Assembly (NCBI GenBank): GCA_023807065.1
Contig: JAJJLU010004614.1
Location: 1-11,200, forward strand
DNA from: Isotricha intestinalis
Taxonomy: Eukaryota > Ciliophora > Litostomatea > Vestibuliferida > Isotrichidae
DNA length: 11,200 nt
Reading direction: 5' to 3'
Part shown: positions 1 to 9,000 of the stretch, piece after piece
How positions within the stretch are numbered: the stretch's first letter is position 1
Layout of the letters: every line of letters starts with the position of its first letter
Program-made: the position numbers and the translations under genes
The notes under the pieces: model-generated
What the model was told of the DNA's origin: nothing
Databases searched by the model: none
What the model saw: only the letters and a program-made list of their open reading frames with translations

Positions 1-762
1 AGTTTCTCTCATACCATCCCACATAGAAGAAGCAGGAATATTACCATTATAACTCCCTCCAATATAATCACCATAATAAAAAACAATAGGAATTTTATTA
101 GAAACAAGAGCATTATAACCATTACTACCAACAGTAGGTCTAAATCCAGGTTCAATAGCAACAATAGCAGCAATATGAGAAGTATATATTGAAGTATCCC
201 ATCCAGGTATACCACCTTGAGAATGAGTAACAAGAATAGAATTTTTTCCTCTCATTGAATATTCTTTATCAATTACTGCTGCTACTGAAATTGCTACTAA
301 AGTAGTATTTATAGCTTGATCTCCATTTACTGAATCCATTCCTGTATCTGGAGTCATTTGACGGAAAAATTGATCAAGAACATCATCTCCTTGTGGAAAT
401 TGAGAATTAGTATTGTATGTAAATTTATTATTTAAATATATTCCAATTCTAAATTGTGTATACCATGTTTGATCTGAGGGAGTTGTGCTTATTGTTCCTG
501 CCACTGATGTTTGACCTGCTTCACCACGTCTAGGTTAGTATATTAAAAACACACTGTGACCTTTTCGGAGAAATAAATTTGAACACCCTTCTCTTCCGTC
601 TGGTGTGGTCATCCATCCCATTCTTGATTGACCATAGCCATGGAGAAATACCATTGGAAGGCATTTGTCTTTTTCTGGAATCTGGTAAAAGACATTCGCA
701 TGGTCACCATGTAATGTTGATTGAGATGTGTAGTAATTAGAGACATCTAATGTACCCTCTGT
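1..762 (-). pseudogene. Alpha/beta hydrolase (secreted esterase-like), partial, in-frame stop
   Basis: Reading the minus strand from 762 gives a continuous alpha/beta-hydrolase sequence. It has an oxyanion-type HG motif (FLHGYGQS), then a conserved-looking stretch ending QPRRGEAGQTS-like. Near the left end is a nucleophile elbow (THSQGG, Ser as the presumed nucleophile). The family includes bacterial and gut-fungal secreted esterases; substrate cannot be assigned. One TAA (535-537) interrupts the frame between FLIY and PRRG. Relatives, as I recall them, read IDQPRRG here, so TAA sits exactly where Gln (CAA) is expected and the neighbouring Asp has become Tyr. The flanking reading frame is otherwise undamaged. 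There is no start or signal peptide: an in-frame TGA (766-768) lies directly upstream, and the only nearby ATG (767-769) is in another frame. A short upstream exon or 5' truncation could explain this. The C-terminus, with the catalytic His, lies beyond position 1. Confidence 0.75.
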
Positions 763-1479
763 ATTTCATTTAATATAAAATATACATAAAGTATATTTTT
801 AATTTATTAATTAATTACTGGAAAATATTAATTCTGATGAAATGTAAAAAGTAATTGTTATAAAAATAATACAATAATTTATTTTGCAGATTAAAGAATT
901 ATTATAAAGAAGAACTTAAAAAAATATTTAAATAATTTTAATAATTAAATATCATAAGGGAAAAAGAAATGTTTTATTATATAATAAATAAATCCTATAT
1001 TTATTATTTAATTATTCCTATTATATAAAGCCTTTGAGAAGATTATTTTTTTCTAAATATATAGAAAACCCATAAATATGTGCTTTTCTTGAAGATATTA
1101 TTAGAGGATTTTACTAAATATCTAAAGTATACCTACCCTTAAATTAAATTTTAGAATAGGTATTTTTATTTTATGATTTACGTTAATAAACTTTATTTAA
1201 TTTATATATTTTTATATTGATTTACTAAATTCAAGGGATAAAAAATGAGATATATGATATGATGAAAATTAAAAGAAGAAAATAAGAATTTAAAATAATT
1301 TTAAAGAAGAAAAAGAACAATGTAAAATTTAATGATATCAAAAATCAATAAAATTGATTAAAATGAAGAATTTAATAATAATGCGATATTTTATATCAGT
1401 TAAATTCTTATTTAAATGTGTTTTAACTATTATTAATAATTTTAAATATTAAAATAATTAAATTTTAATCTTCAATAGT
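763..1479. other. AT-rich intergenic region
   Basis: About 700 bases of almost pure A+T with stops in all frames. The longest open stretches are under about 40 codons and show no recognisable protein. A 7-bp inverted repeat (ATACCTA at 1129-1135, TAGGTAT at 1157-1163) is the only small structure seen and could be chance. If the hydrolase at 1-762 has an upstream exon, it would lie here, but I could not identify a convincing one. Confidence 0.6.
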
Positions 1480-2365
1480 TCATAATTTTTTCTCATTTTC
1501 TTCAGTGTAATATTTTTCTTTTGGTTCTTCTTCTTCACATTTATTGCTGTAATATTTTCCAGTGACTCCTTCAACTTTAGGAGAAATAGCAAGAAATACT
1601 TCTGATAAAGCACCTTTATCTATATTATCTGAGAAATACCATCCAATTTTATAAATCATATTTACTATAAATCCTTTATCTGCATTATGTCCAAAATTAG
1701 TGCCTACCATCCCAGGATGTGTAGTATTTGAAGTAACATTATGTATTCCTTTCTTTTTAAGATATTTATCAAAATGCCTCATAATCCATATTAAGTATAA
1801 CTTTGAAAGATTATAATTTCCTTGGCCATCATATTCTTTCTCACATTTCATATCATTTAAATCAGGTTGTCTGGATACTCTATGAGAAGAAGAGTTTTCA
1901 AAAACTATTCGACCTGATTTACTTTTTTGGATAATAGGCAATAATAAATGAGATAATAGAAATGGAGCATATACATTTAATTGGAATGTCTTTCTTCTCC
2001 GTCTTCGGTTAATTCCTCTCTCTACATCCAATACCGTTCCTGATTATTAACTAGTACAACAAGGTGATCATATTTTTTTAGTAGTTCCCCACACATTATT
2101 TTAATTTGTTTAAAAGATAAAAGATCCGCTACAGCTGAATCTAAATCAGCTTCCTTATTTTCTGATTTTATTTCTTCTATAACTTTTTTAATTTTTTCCG
2201 GGTTTCTTCTTTGTATAATTATTTTTTTAATTGAAAATTTTTAGGAAAATTCTCTGTTATTTTATTATCTATATTTTCATTTTTGTTTGAATAAATTGAA
2301 TTAATATTCTCATTATTTTTATTAAATATATTTTTAATAATATTTTCATAATCAATAACATCCAT
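1480..2365 (-). pseudogene. Short-chain dehydrogenase/reductase (retinol-dehydrogenase-like), frameshifted
   Basis: The gene spans about 295 codons from ATG 2363-2365, normal for classical SDRs of the retinol dehydrogenase / WW-oxidoreductase type (NAD(P)-dependent alcohol-carbonyl oxidoreduction). Segments lie in order: an N-terminal Rossmann-like part, beta-2 RNPEK, the strand LVVLVNN (the start of NNAG), active-site Ser in NSSSHR, the YNLSK catalytic Tyr/Lys (1801-1815), and the THPGMV turn. The reading frame steps -1 twice: in the T7 run 2222-2228, and between 2042 and 2043, where one missing G destroys NNAG. A run of five Arg near 1995-2010 arises from a compensated +1/-1 pair; the other frame reads NEDGEEKT. 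The TGXXXGIG loop is aligned to SNKNENID, with all three Gly lost. The TGA ending it sits where relatives have Trp. The fold assignment is secure; whether it is a decayed gene or a sequencing artefact plus divergence is open. Confidence 0.8.
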
Positions 2366-2694
2366 ATTTTAATGTTATTATAATTAAATATAATTTTAAA
2401 AATTTTAATATATGATAAAAGTATTGAATATTTAAAATAAATTTTTTAAATAAAATATTTAATATTATACATGAATATCAATAAATATATATATAGAAAT
2501 GGGGATTGGGATCAATCACCAATCCAAAAAAATATTTCTTTATATTTAAAATATAATTTTATTTAATTAATTAAGTTTTATTAATTTATGTTTTTTTATA
2601 TAATCTTTAATTCAATCATTTTTAATAATAAATAATAAATATTTTTAAAAGAAATAGTATTTGCATATGCTCATGAATAATATGAAAATAGCTA
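2366..2694. other. AT-rich spacer between two minus-strand genes
   Basis: The spacer separates the start of the dehydrogenase gene from the end of the ADP-ribosyltransferase gene. It should hold the dehydrogenase promoter on the minus strand and the 3' flank of the neighbour. Apart from the G-rich hairpin near 2500 I see only AT runs and short TA repeats; no convincing coding sequence. Confidence 0.6.
2499..2536. repeat. G-rich hairpin element, copy 1
   Basis: The arms GGATTGG (2503-2509) and CCAATCC (2519-2525) can pair around a 9-base loop. The 13-mer ATGGGGATTGGGA at 2499-2511 recurs exactly, in inverted orientation, in the hairpin at 5962-6007. The similarity continues through the loop, the right arm and a trailing ATATTT. 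In DNA this poor in G+C, two matching G/C blocks are not expected by chance. It is intergenic. A dispersed palindromic repeat or a small non-autonomous mobile element is likely, but no target-site duplication is evident. Confidence 0.6.
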
Positions 2695-3965
2695 CTACGA
2701 ATAATATATTTTTTTGTTGTATTCAGTTCTATCATCATATCCTTTGATGGTAGTATTTTTTTTTTCCCCCCATTTTCCATTAATAGCATCTAAATTTTCT
2801 GCATTTATTTCATAATCATTTTCATTTAGTTTTTTCACAGATTTAATTTCAAATAAAGAAAAAGGAAAAAACAAAACTTCTTTTTCTTCTTCCAATTGAG
2901 AAATCTTTACAATTTCAATATATGTTGTTTTTAATTCATTGAGATTATGAAAATCCAATGTAATAATTGCATTATAATTGTTTTCTTTTTTATGTTTTTT
3001 AACTACTTCTTCTTCAAGAGAAAAAGATAAAAATCTTTTCGCATAAACTATTTTTTTATTTTCAATTTCTTTAATTTCATCATCATTAATTTCCAACGCA
3101 TGATATAATTTGTTTTTATTTATATTTTTTGGTTGTTTATTTGAAATATATAAAATTTTTATATATTTATAAAATTTTGGATCTTCTGGCCCGATTGTAG
3201 AAAGAAATTTTTTCAAAGAATCATAAAATTTACCTCCCACACTATACATATTAATATAATATTTTGTTATTAATTCAATAGGAATATTTTTAGTTTCAGA
3301 CAATTGAAAAGTTTTATCATTTTCATCATATATGAAATTTTCAATATATTCTTCATGTAATCTATCATTATATTCATTGATTTCTTCAGGAAAAATATTA
3401 TTTTTCAATAAATTTAAATATTTCTGGTAATCGTTAGTATCCAATTTAAAACTCCTTTTATCATTTTTTTCATTTTGATTACTTTTTTTTCTTTCTTATT
3501 TTTTTTTTTTTCCTGAATAATTTCCTGATCTCTTATGCTCATCAATTTTTGCTTCTCATCTTTTGTTTTTTTCCTTTTTTCCATTAATTCTAATATAAAA
3601 TTTTTTATTTGTTCAAGATTTCCTTCTCCATAATCATAAAAAGTATAGTTTAAATTAATTGTTTTAAATTTATTTGTTAGAGTAAAAATTTTTGGAATAA
3701 TCATTAATTCTTCTAATTTTGATTCTAATTTATCTGTAAAAATTTGTTTTATATTTTCATTTAAAAGAACAAATGTATCATTAAATTTTAATTTTTTCAT
3801 ATATTCAATTGAATAATCTATTTCTTTTTTTTTAAATTCTTTTTTATATAATTTTTTATTTGAATATTCTATAAACACATATTTTTCTTTTTCTTCTTCT
3901 TTAAGTGGGTAGGCATCTTTGTCTGGAATAAAATTATTTGAAATTATTAAAAAGCTTTCTTCCAT
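2695..3965 (-). CDS. ADP-ribosyltransferase (arginine-ART fold) domain protein, one frame break
   Basis: ATG at 3963-3965 opens about 160 codons of unrecognised charged sequence ending in a Lys-rich linker. A -1 step in the A-tracts at about 3483-3512 enters the second frame, which runs to 2695; joined length is about 422 residues. The second half resembles arginine-specific mono-ADP-ribosyltransferases (NAD+-dependent transfer of ADP-ribose to protein). It has a YSVGGKFYDSLKK-like segment, then LYHA where the family has LYRG (codon 3100-3102, residue about 289). Next come FLSFS in place of the FTSTS Ser motif (3019-3033) and EEEKEVLFFPF with the ExE pair (2878-2886, residues about 361 and 363). 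So the Ser and Glu elements are kept and the NAD-binding Arg is His; activity is uncertain. No signal peptide or membrane segment is visible, suggesting an intracellular protein. The TTG at 3444 is only the first codon of the second piece, not a start. Confidence 0.72.
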
Positions 3966-4074
3966 TTATATATATTTTTATTTTCTAAGATTTTTTTTTT
4001 TATTATTTTTTTATTAATTAATAATTAATAATTATAAATAATAATTTTAAATATAGCATCAATAACTAGTATTA
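3966..4074. promoter_or_regulatory. Probable divergent promoter spacer
   Basis: This is 109 bases of A/T-only sequence between the start of the minus-strand ADP-ribosyltransferase gene and the ATG of the tentative plus-strand gene at 4075. It contains a long T tract and overlapping ATTAATTAATAATTAAT-type palindromes. Divergent starts imply promoters on both strands. The role is inferred from position; no specific box is recognised. Confidence 0.35.
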
Positions 4075-4607
4075 ATGAAAGAAAAAAACATTATTTATTT
4101 TTTCTTTGTCTTTAAAAAAATAAGCCTAAAATTAAAGAATTAAATTCATTTGAAGAATATTAATTTTGTCAAAAACAAATAAAAGAAATTTTGTCGAAGA
4201 AATAAAAACAAATTTAGAAAGAAATTAAATTCATTCTTTAACAATTATTTGTCAAATTCAAGTATAATAAAAACTAATAATATATCAAAAAATACAACAA
4301 ATATAACAATTGAAAATTCAAAATTATCATTATTACAAGAAAAAGAAATTAAAAATGGTTTTTTAAACCATCTAATTTACAATTGTCAGGATATCAAAAA
4401 AAGCCAAAAATATTCTAAAAAAAATTGTATTGAAAAAAATTTTATGGATTCTTAAAAACAAAACATTTGATGAAATAGAATTTTAAACAAAGAAATTTCT
4501 CATTCCCAAAAAATTAATAATATTCCTTCTTTAAAAAAGATATTTTATTTTCTGAAGAAAAAAGGAGAGATAATATGGATTTAAAATTAGTAGATTCATT
4601 ATCATAA
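4075..4607 (+). pseudogene. Unrecognised Asn/Lys/Ser-rich protein, multiple frame breaks
   Basis: I do not recognise this protein. From ATG 4075 the frame is open for 22 codons (MKEKNIIYFFFVF...). It can then be followed through short overlapping pieces: one with EEY..FCQKQIKEILSKK, a long one (about 4174-4455) with LSNSSIIKTNNISKNTTN and LLQEKEIKNGFLNHLIYN, and a last one with SEEKRRDNMDLKLVDSLS ending at TAA 4605-4607. Most junctions need one extra A in an A-run. The TTG at 4249 is internal to the longest piece, not a start. Composition is mixed enough to look coding rather than random AT. The last 90 bases overlap a minus-strand gene, so one 3' end may be wrong. It is divergent from the ADP-ribosyltransferase gene. 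Confidence 0.35.
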
Positions 4608-5188
4608 TTATATTTTAATTTTTTATATTTTTTAATTTGAATTTGTTCAATTTTTAATAATAAATTTTCTCTACCGTCATTTGATTTTCTAAAATATTTA
4701 TTTTTAATTTTTGTTTATCTATTTCTTCTGAATTTAACCTTATTTTTTCATTCATCTCTAATAATTTTATGTTGAAAATTTTTCCTTCTACATTTTTTAT
4801 TTTTATTATATTATCATTCGTATAAATTATATTTTTTTATCTTCTCTTTTTTCTTTTAATTTTTCTTCAAAATTATCAATTATTTCAATTTTATCTTTAT
4901 ATGTAGTTTTAATTAAATTACAATATTTTTTGATTCCTTCTTTATTAGAATAATATAATTCTTTAAGTATTTTTATTATTGATAAATAATTAAGATAATT
5001 TATATTTAAATTATTCAAATGTTTATATTCAGCTCTTAATTGAATAATTAAAATTCTTGATTTAAAGATTTTCTAATTTCTTTAATTAAACTTTTTATTC
5101 TTTTTCAATTGTTCTTTTTTCTACTTAATATTTCTAATATTAAAGCTCTAACTTTTCTATTTTTTGAAGAAAGAGTTTGTGATAGCAT
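4514..5188 (-). pseudogene. Unrecognised Lys/Glu-rich, probably coiled-coil protein, multiple frame breaks
   Basis: No family is recognised. ATG at 5186-5188 starts MLSQTLSSKNRKVRALILE. The protein continues through pieces ending in SLNQEF, then LRAEYKHLNNLNINYLNY to EEKLKEKREDKK (the longest uninterrupted part, about 4827-5060), then VEGKIFNIKLLEMNEKIRL, then ENLLLKIEQIQIKKYKK. It ends FLKKEYY at TAA 4514-4516. At least three junctions (near 5068, 4832 and 4680) are -1 steps repaired by one extra A or T in a homopolymer; another near 5115 needs more. Joined length would be about 225 residues. The long charged stretches with spaced Leu/Ile suggest helical coiled coil. The consistent repair direction argues that the gene is real and the sequence undercalled. 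Confidence 0.45.
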
Positions 5189-5292
5189 TTATTTTATTAT
5201 TATTCCTCTGTGAAAATAACATTTATTTGATAATCATTTTACTTCAAAATAAAATATATAAAAAAAACTTAAAATAAATTACACAATATTTA

Positions 5293-5800
5293 TTATGTAA
5301 AATATAATTTATTTTTACTTTTAAATTTCAGTACTTTTTTTTCTTTTTCATCAATCTTACTAAAATAACTTTTGATTCCCTAAAAATTTAATGATTTATA
5401 AAAAATAATTTGATTTATAATCAATTCTTAAAATTTTCATTATTTCTTTTTTTTATTATTTCTTATTTAATAAATTTACCAATATTTTGAAATATAACAG
5501 TTTGTTCTTTATCTTATAATCATATATAATATTTGAAAAATGTATGTCAATATCTCTAAGATAAGTTTTGAAAATTTTACTTATATTATCAAAAACATCA
5601 AATTTTTCATTTAGTTTTAGGTTTTTAAAGTTAAATTATATTAATTCTCTTCTTTGTTTAGATTTAATGAAATAAAATTGAGCTTAATAAAATAACAATT
5701 GGAGAATTGATTACTTTATTAACTTTAATCCTTGATCAACTTATATAATCAATATAATAATTTTTATAAAGAAAATTATAATTTAATAATTGTCAAGGAA
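5293..5800 (-). pseudogene. Unrecognised minus-strand gene in fragments; weak kinase-like motif
   Basis: Several minus-strand pieces read as protein and are collinear. They are KVINSPIVILLSS (about 5690-5730), then NLKLNEKFDVFDNISKIF through LRDIDIHFSNIIYD to LYFKILVNLLNKK (about 5465-5625), then MKILRIDYKSNYF, and finally SYFSKIDEKEKKVLKFK ending KLYFT at TAA 5293-5295. At least four frame breaks separate them and no start can be fixed, so the right boundary is approximate. RD-x(6)-N followed about 13 residues later by YFKI (and FGK after a one-base shift) faintly resembles a protein-kinase catalytic loop and DFG region. That is only a pattern match and not enough to assign a function. Confidence 0.35.
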
Positions 5801-6095
5801 AAAGAAATTTAATTTTAATAAAATCAAACATTTAAAAATAAGAATTAATATATTTTTTTTTTCTGTTAAAAATATAAATATTTTTTAAACTTAGAATATG
5901 TATTGAAAAAATGTAAATAAATACTTTGAATGGTTAATAATTGAATAAAGATATCTTTCAAAATTAAATATGGGATTGGGGATTTGTCCCAATCCCCATA
6001 TTTAATTAAGTTTATAATATAAATTTTAGTATTTAAATTTTAATTATTTATTAAAAATAATAAAAATAATTGATTTATTTGTTAAAGATATAGAA
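5801..6095. other. AT-rich 5' flank of the GTPase gene
   Basis: This non-coding AT-rich stretch lies between the fragmented minus-strand gene and the GTPase ATG and should contain the GTPase promoter. It holds the hairpin at 5962-6007. The last 65 bases or so (from a TAG near 6029 to 6095) are open in the GTPase frame and read like an amphipathic helix (LLKIIKIIDLFVKDIE). The true N-terminus may therefore start upstream through a missed base or an exon. Confidence 0.5.
5962..6007. repeat. Near-perfect G/C-rich palindrome, copy 2 of the hairpin element
   Basis: The left arm (5962-5982) and right arm (5987-6007) are 21 bases each around the loop TTTG. Pairing is complete except that the G runs are offset: GGG-ATT-GGGG on one side against GGGG-ATT-GGG on the other. 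The right arm, read on the minus strand, contains the same ATGGGGATTGGGA as the copy at 2499-2511. It lies about 90 bases upstream of the GTPase ATG. It could be a dispersed palindromic element or a transcribed stem-loop. No adjacent T-run pattern marks it clearly as a terminator. Confidence 0.75.
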
Positions 6096-9000
6096 ATGAG
6101 AGGATTAGGAAAATATACTATACCAATCATAGGAGTATTATCATCTGGAAAATCTACATTTATAAATGGCATATTTTTAAATAAAACAATACTTGGAGTA
6201 GGGATGGGGCATACAACTAAATTTATATGCATTATAAGGCATCAACCTGAGCTTGCAGATGGAAAATATAGATTTACTAAAGTAAAAATAGATTCAGATT
6301 CTTTAATAAAAGATGGGGATACAATTGAAGAAGAAGTTGCAATTAAAAATAAAATTAATGAAATAAATATGAAAGAAGTTGTTTCTGAGGATATTTTAAA
6401 TGACCTTTATATACTTGAATTAAATATTCATTTAATTGATGATAAAAAAGCAAATGATGAATTACTTAAAGATATTGATTTTATGGATATTCCAGGATTA
6501 GATTTCTTTGAAGCCCAAAAAAATGATCAAAATAAGATAGAAACAAAAAAAATTTTAAATATCTTCAAAAATTTTAAAGATAAGCTGAAATATTTCATAA
6601 TAGTATTTGATTATCTTCGTTTACATCTTGATTCAGCTTTTACAATTCTTGAACAATTAAAAAATGATTTTAATTTAGAGATGGAAAATAATTTAATTGT
6701 GATTAATAAGATCAATTTAATGCCTGAAAAAACTGTTGATGAAATTAAAGAATATTTTATAGGAGAATTATTAAAGAAGCCAGATATTATTAATCATAAT
6801 AAAAACGTAATTCTTCCATTAAATGTTGAAAAAATCTTATTACAGCAAGAATATAAAATTAATTTCGAATTGTTCATTAAATATTTTTATTATTTATTTT
6901 GTGAATACACTTTAGAAAAAAGAAATTCTGATAATTATTTTTACGATTACATTGATGACTATATCAATAAAAAAAAGAAGAATTAAATATAGCTAATATT
7001 GATATCAGTAAAATTGTTAATTATGAAAAAGAAATTAAGCCGGCATTCAAAAAGATTTATGATAAAAAATATGAATCTGAGCAAACTAGATATATTACAG
7101 AAGAAAAAGAAGAAGAATTTCTTAATGACATAAATAAAGATACTTTTTGTGAATTATATTTTCTTTATTCAAATAATCTAATTGAATATGATTTGATGGA
7201 ATATAAGAAAGCAAAACAAGAAATCATTAATTATTTACAAATGATACTAAATAATAAAGAGGATAAAAAAGATATAAAAGATATAAAAGAAAAAAAAAAT
7301 GATAATTTATTATTAATTGAAAAATTAGATGAATTTCTGAAATTAAACATATTAACTCAGATTGATACAGGAAACAATAATAATTTAAATAGTGAATTTT
7401 ATAAGATTTTGAAGGAAATAAATCAAAGAAAAAATTTAATTGTCAATGCTTTTCTGAATACTCAATTTAGAATTTCTGTAGTTGGCCTTTCCTCTGCAGG
7501 AAAATCATATATTATAAATTGTTTAATAGGAAAGGAAATACTTGAAACCGGTTCTGGAGAAACTACACAATTTGGATTGATTATTGAAAATCATGATTCA
7601 GATGAGGTGAGTCTTTGCAGAGCAAAATATAATTATATTGAGGATGAAAATGGAAAAGAATATTTAATTTTTGAACAGGATGATAATTCTTTTGTAAGTG
7701 GTTTTGATAATGTAAAAAAGCATCTTTTATTATTGAATAAAAATAAAATGAATCAAGAAAGAGATTGCATTCAAGATAAACAATATTTATTCAGATTTTG
7801 GATACTTAAAATTAGAATTGCTATGTGCCAATTTAAAAATTTCAAAATACAAATAATAGATTTCCCTGGTTTAGGGACTTCGATGAAATATATTGAGACA
7901 GAAATATTTAAAAATTTATTATCTACATCAAATATTATTTTTCATGTGTTAGATTTTTATAAAATCGGAGAAGCTGATAGAGAAATTAGCAATAGTATAA
8001 ATAAATATGTTAATGAATTTAGATTGGATCCTTATTTTGCATATAATAATACTTTATATTTCTTAAATAAATTGAATCCATCAACAAAAGAAGATGATAC
8101 AAAATATAAAGATAAAATTTCTGAAATCTTCAGTTATAAAAAGGAATCAATTTTTTTCATTGGAATAAATAATAATTTTTATAAAGATGTGATTGAAGTC
8201 ACAAATTTCACTTTTAGTAGTTACTTAAAAAAAAATTATGATAATTATCAACGTCACAAAAAAAGGTATTCAGATTTTGTAAAGTTTTTTAATTCTTTTA
8301 ATAAAATTAATGATAACGAAGAAAAAATTTTGGAATCAAATGATAATTATGAATATAAAGAACAAATAATCAAAGATAAAGCTATAGAAGAATTTCAATA
8401 TGTTTTATCAAAAAATGATAAGAATGAATGTGAAAAAATAATATGTGATTATATAAATAAAAATGAGAATTTCAAAAACAATATCTTGTATTTTTATACA
8501 AAAGAAAAAATAAATTCAGATAAAAATGGAACCCTTAAAAAAATTGACGATTTAAATAACTTCATTATCTTAAGATTTGGTTATTATAAGAATTATTTCG
8601 AAAAAATAATTAAAGATTTTATTTTAGATATTAATAAATTATTAGAGAATATCTTGAATTCAAGGAGTATTCCTAAGGAAGATTTAGATGAAATAAAAAA
8701 TAAATTTAAAAATGAAATTGAAGATAAATATAAAACGCTTATTCAATACTATTCTAAAAATTATGATGATTTAAAAAAAAAAGTGAAAGATAAATTTGAT
8801 GAACTAAAAAAAATCAGTTATAAAAATGTGTTTAGTATTGATAAATCTAAAATTAGGGATGATATTAAAAAATTCAGCGAAGAAGTAGTCAATGATTATA
8901 ATAAATCAAATGAAGACAATTTTAGCTTAATCATTCAAAATCAATTATATGAATCTTTGAAAAAAATTATTCTTAATTATGAAGAAAGAAGAAATATTAA

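Noticed and set aside
9..233. 74-codon minus-strand ORF rich in Leu/Ile/Val, looking like a membrane protein
   Set aside because: It is an alternate frame of the alpha/beta hydrolase; the hydrolase frame carries the nucleophile elbow and coherent sequence across the same bases.
520..545. TACTAACCTAG resembling a yeast-type intron branch point and 3' splice site
   Set aside because: The only nearby GT donors give introns of about 23-25 bases that break the frame, and removal would delete the conserved VFLI strand. Substitution in a Gln codon is simpler.
1066..1143. Plus-strand piece reading VLFLKILLEDFTKYLKYTYP
   Set aside because: Only about 26 codons, with no ATG and no continuation in neighbouring frames; not distinguishable from chance.
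1129..1163. ATACCTA/TAGGTAT inverted repeat
   Set aside because: A 7-bp stem with a 21-base loop in AT-rich DNA is too weak to call, and there is no second copy.
4249..4455. Independent 68-codon plus-strand gene starting at TTG
   Set aside because: The same frame is open upstream to about 4174, so the TTG is not a start; treated as part of the tentative gene 4075-4607.
4827..5018. Independent 63-codon minus-strand gene
   Set aside because: It is the longest in-frame piece of the larger broken gene 4514-5188, and coding continues on both sides in shifted frames.
6044..6232. 62-codon minus-strand ORF
   Set aside because: It lies antisense to the first GTPase P-loop and has no recognisable content.
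7193..7195. TTG as the start of a separate 1017-residue protein
   Set aside because: The frame is open upstream to about 6971 with coherent sequence, so this codon is an internal Leu.
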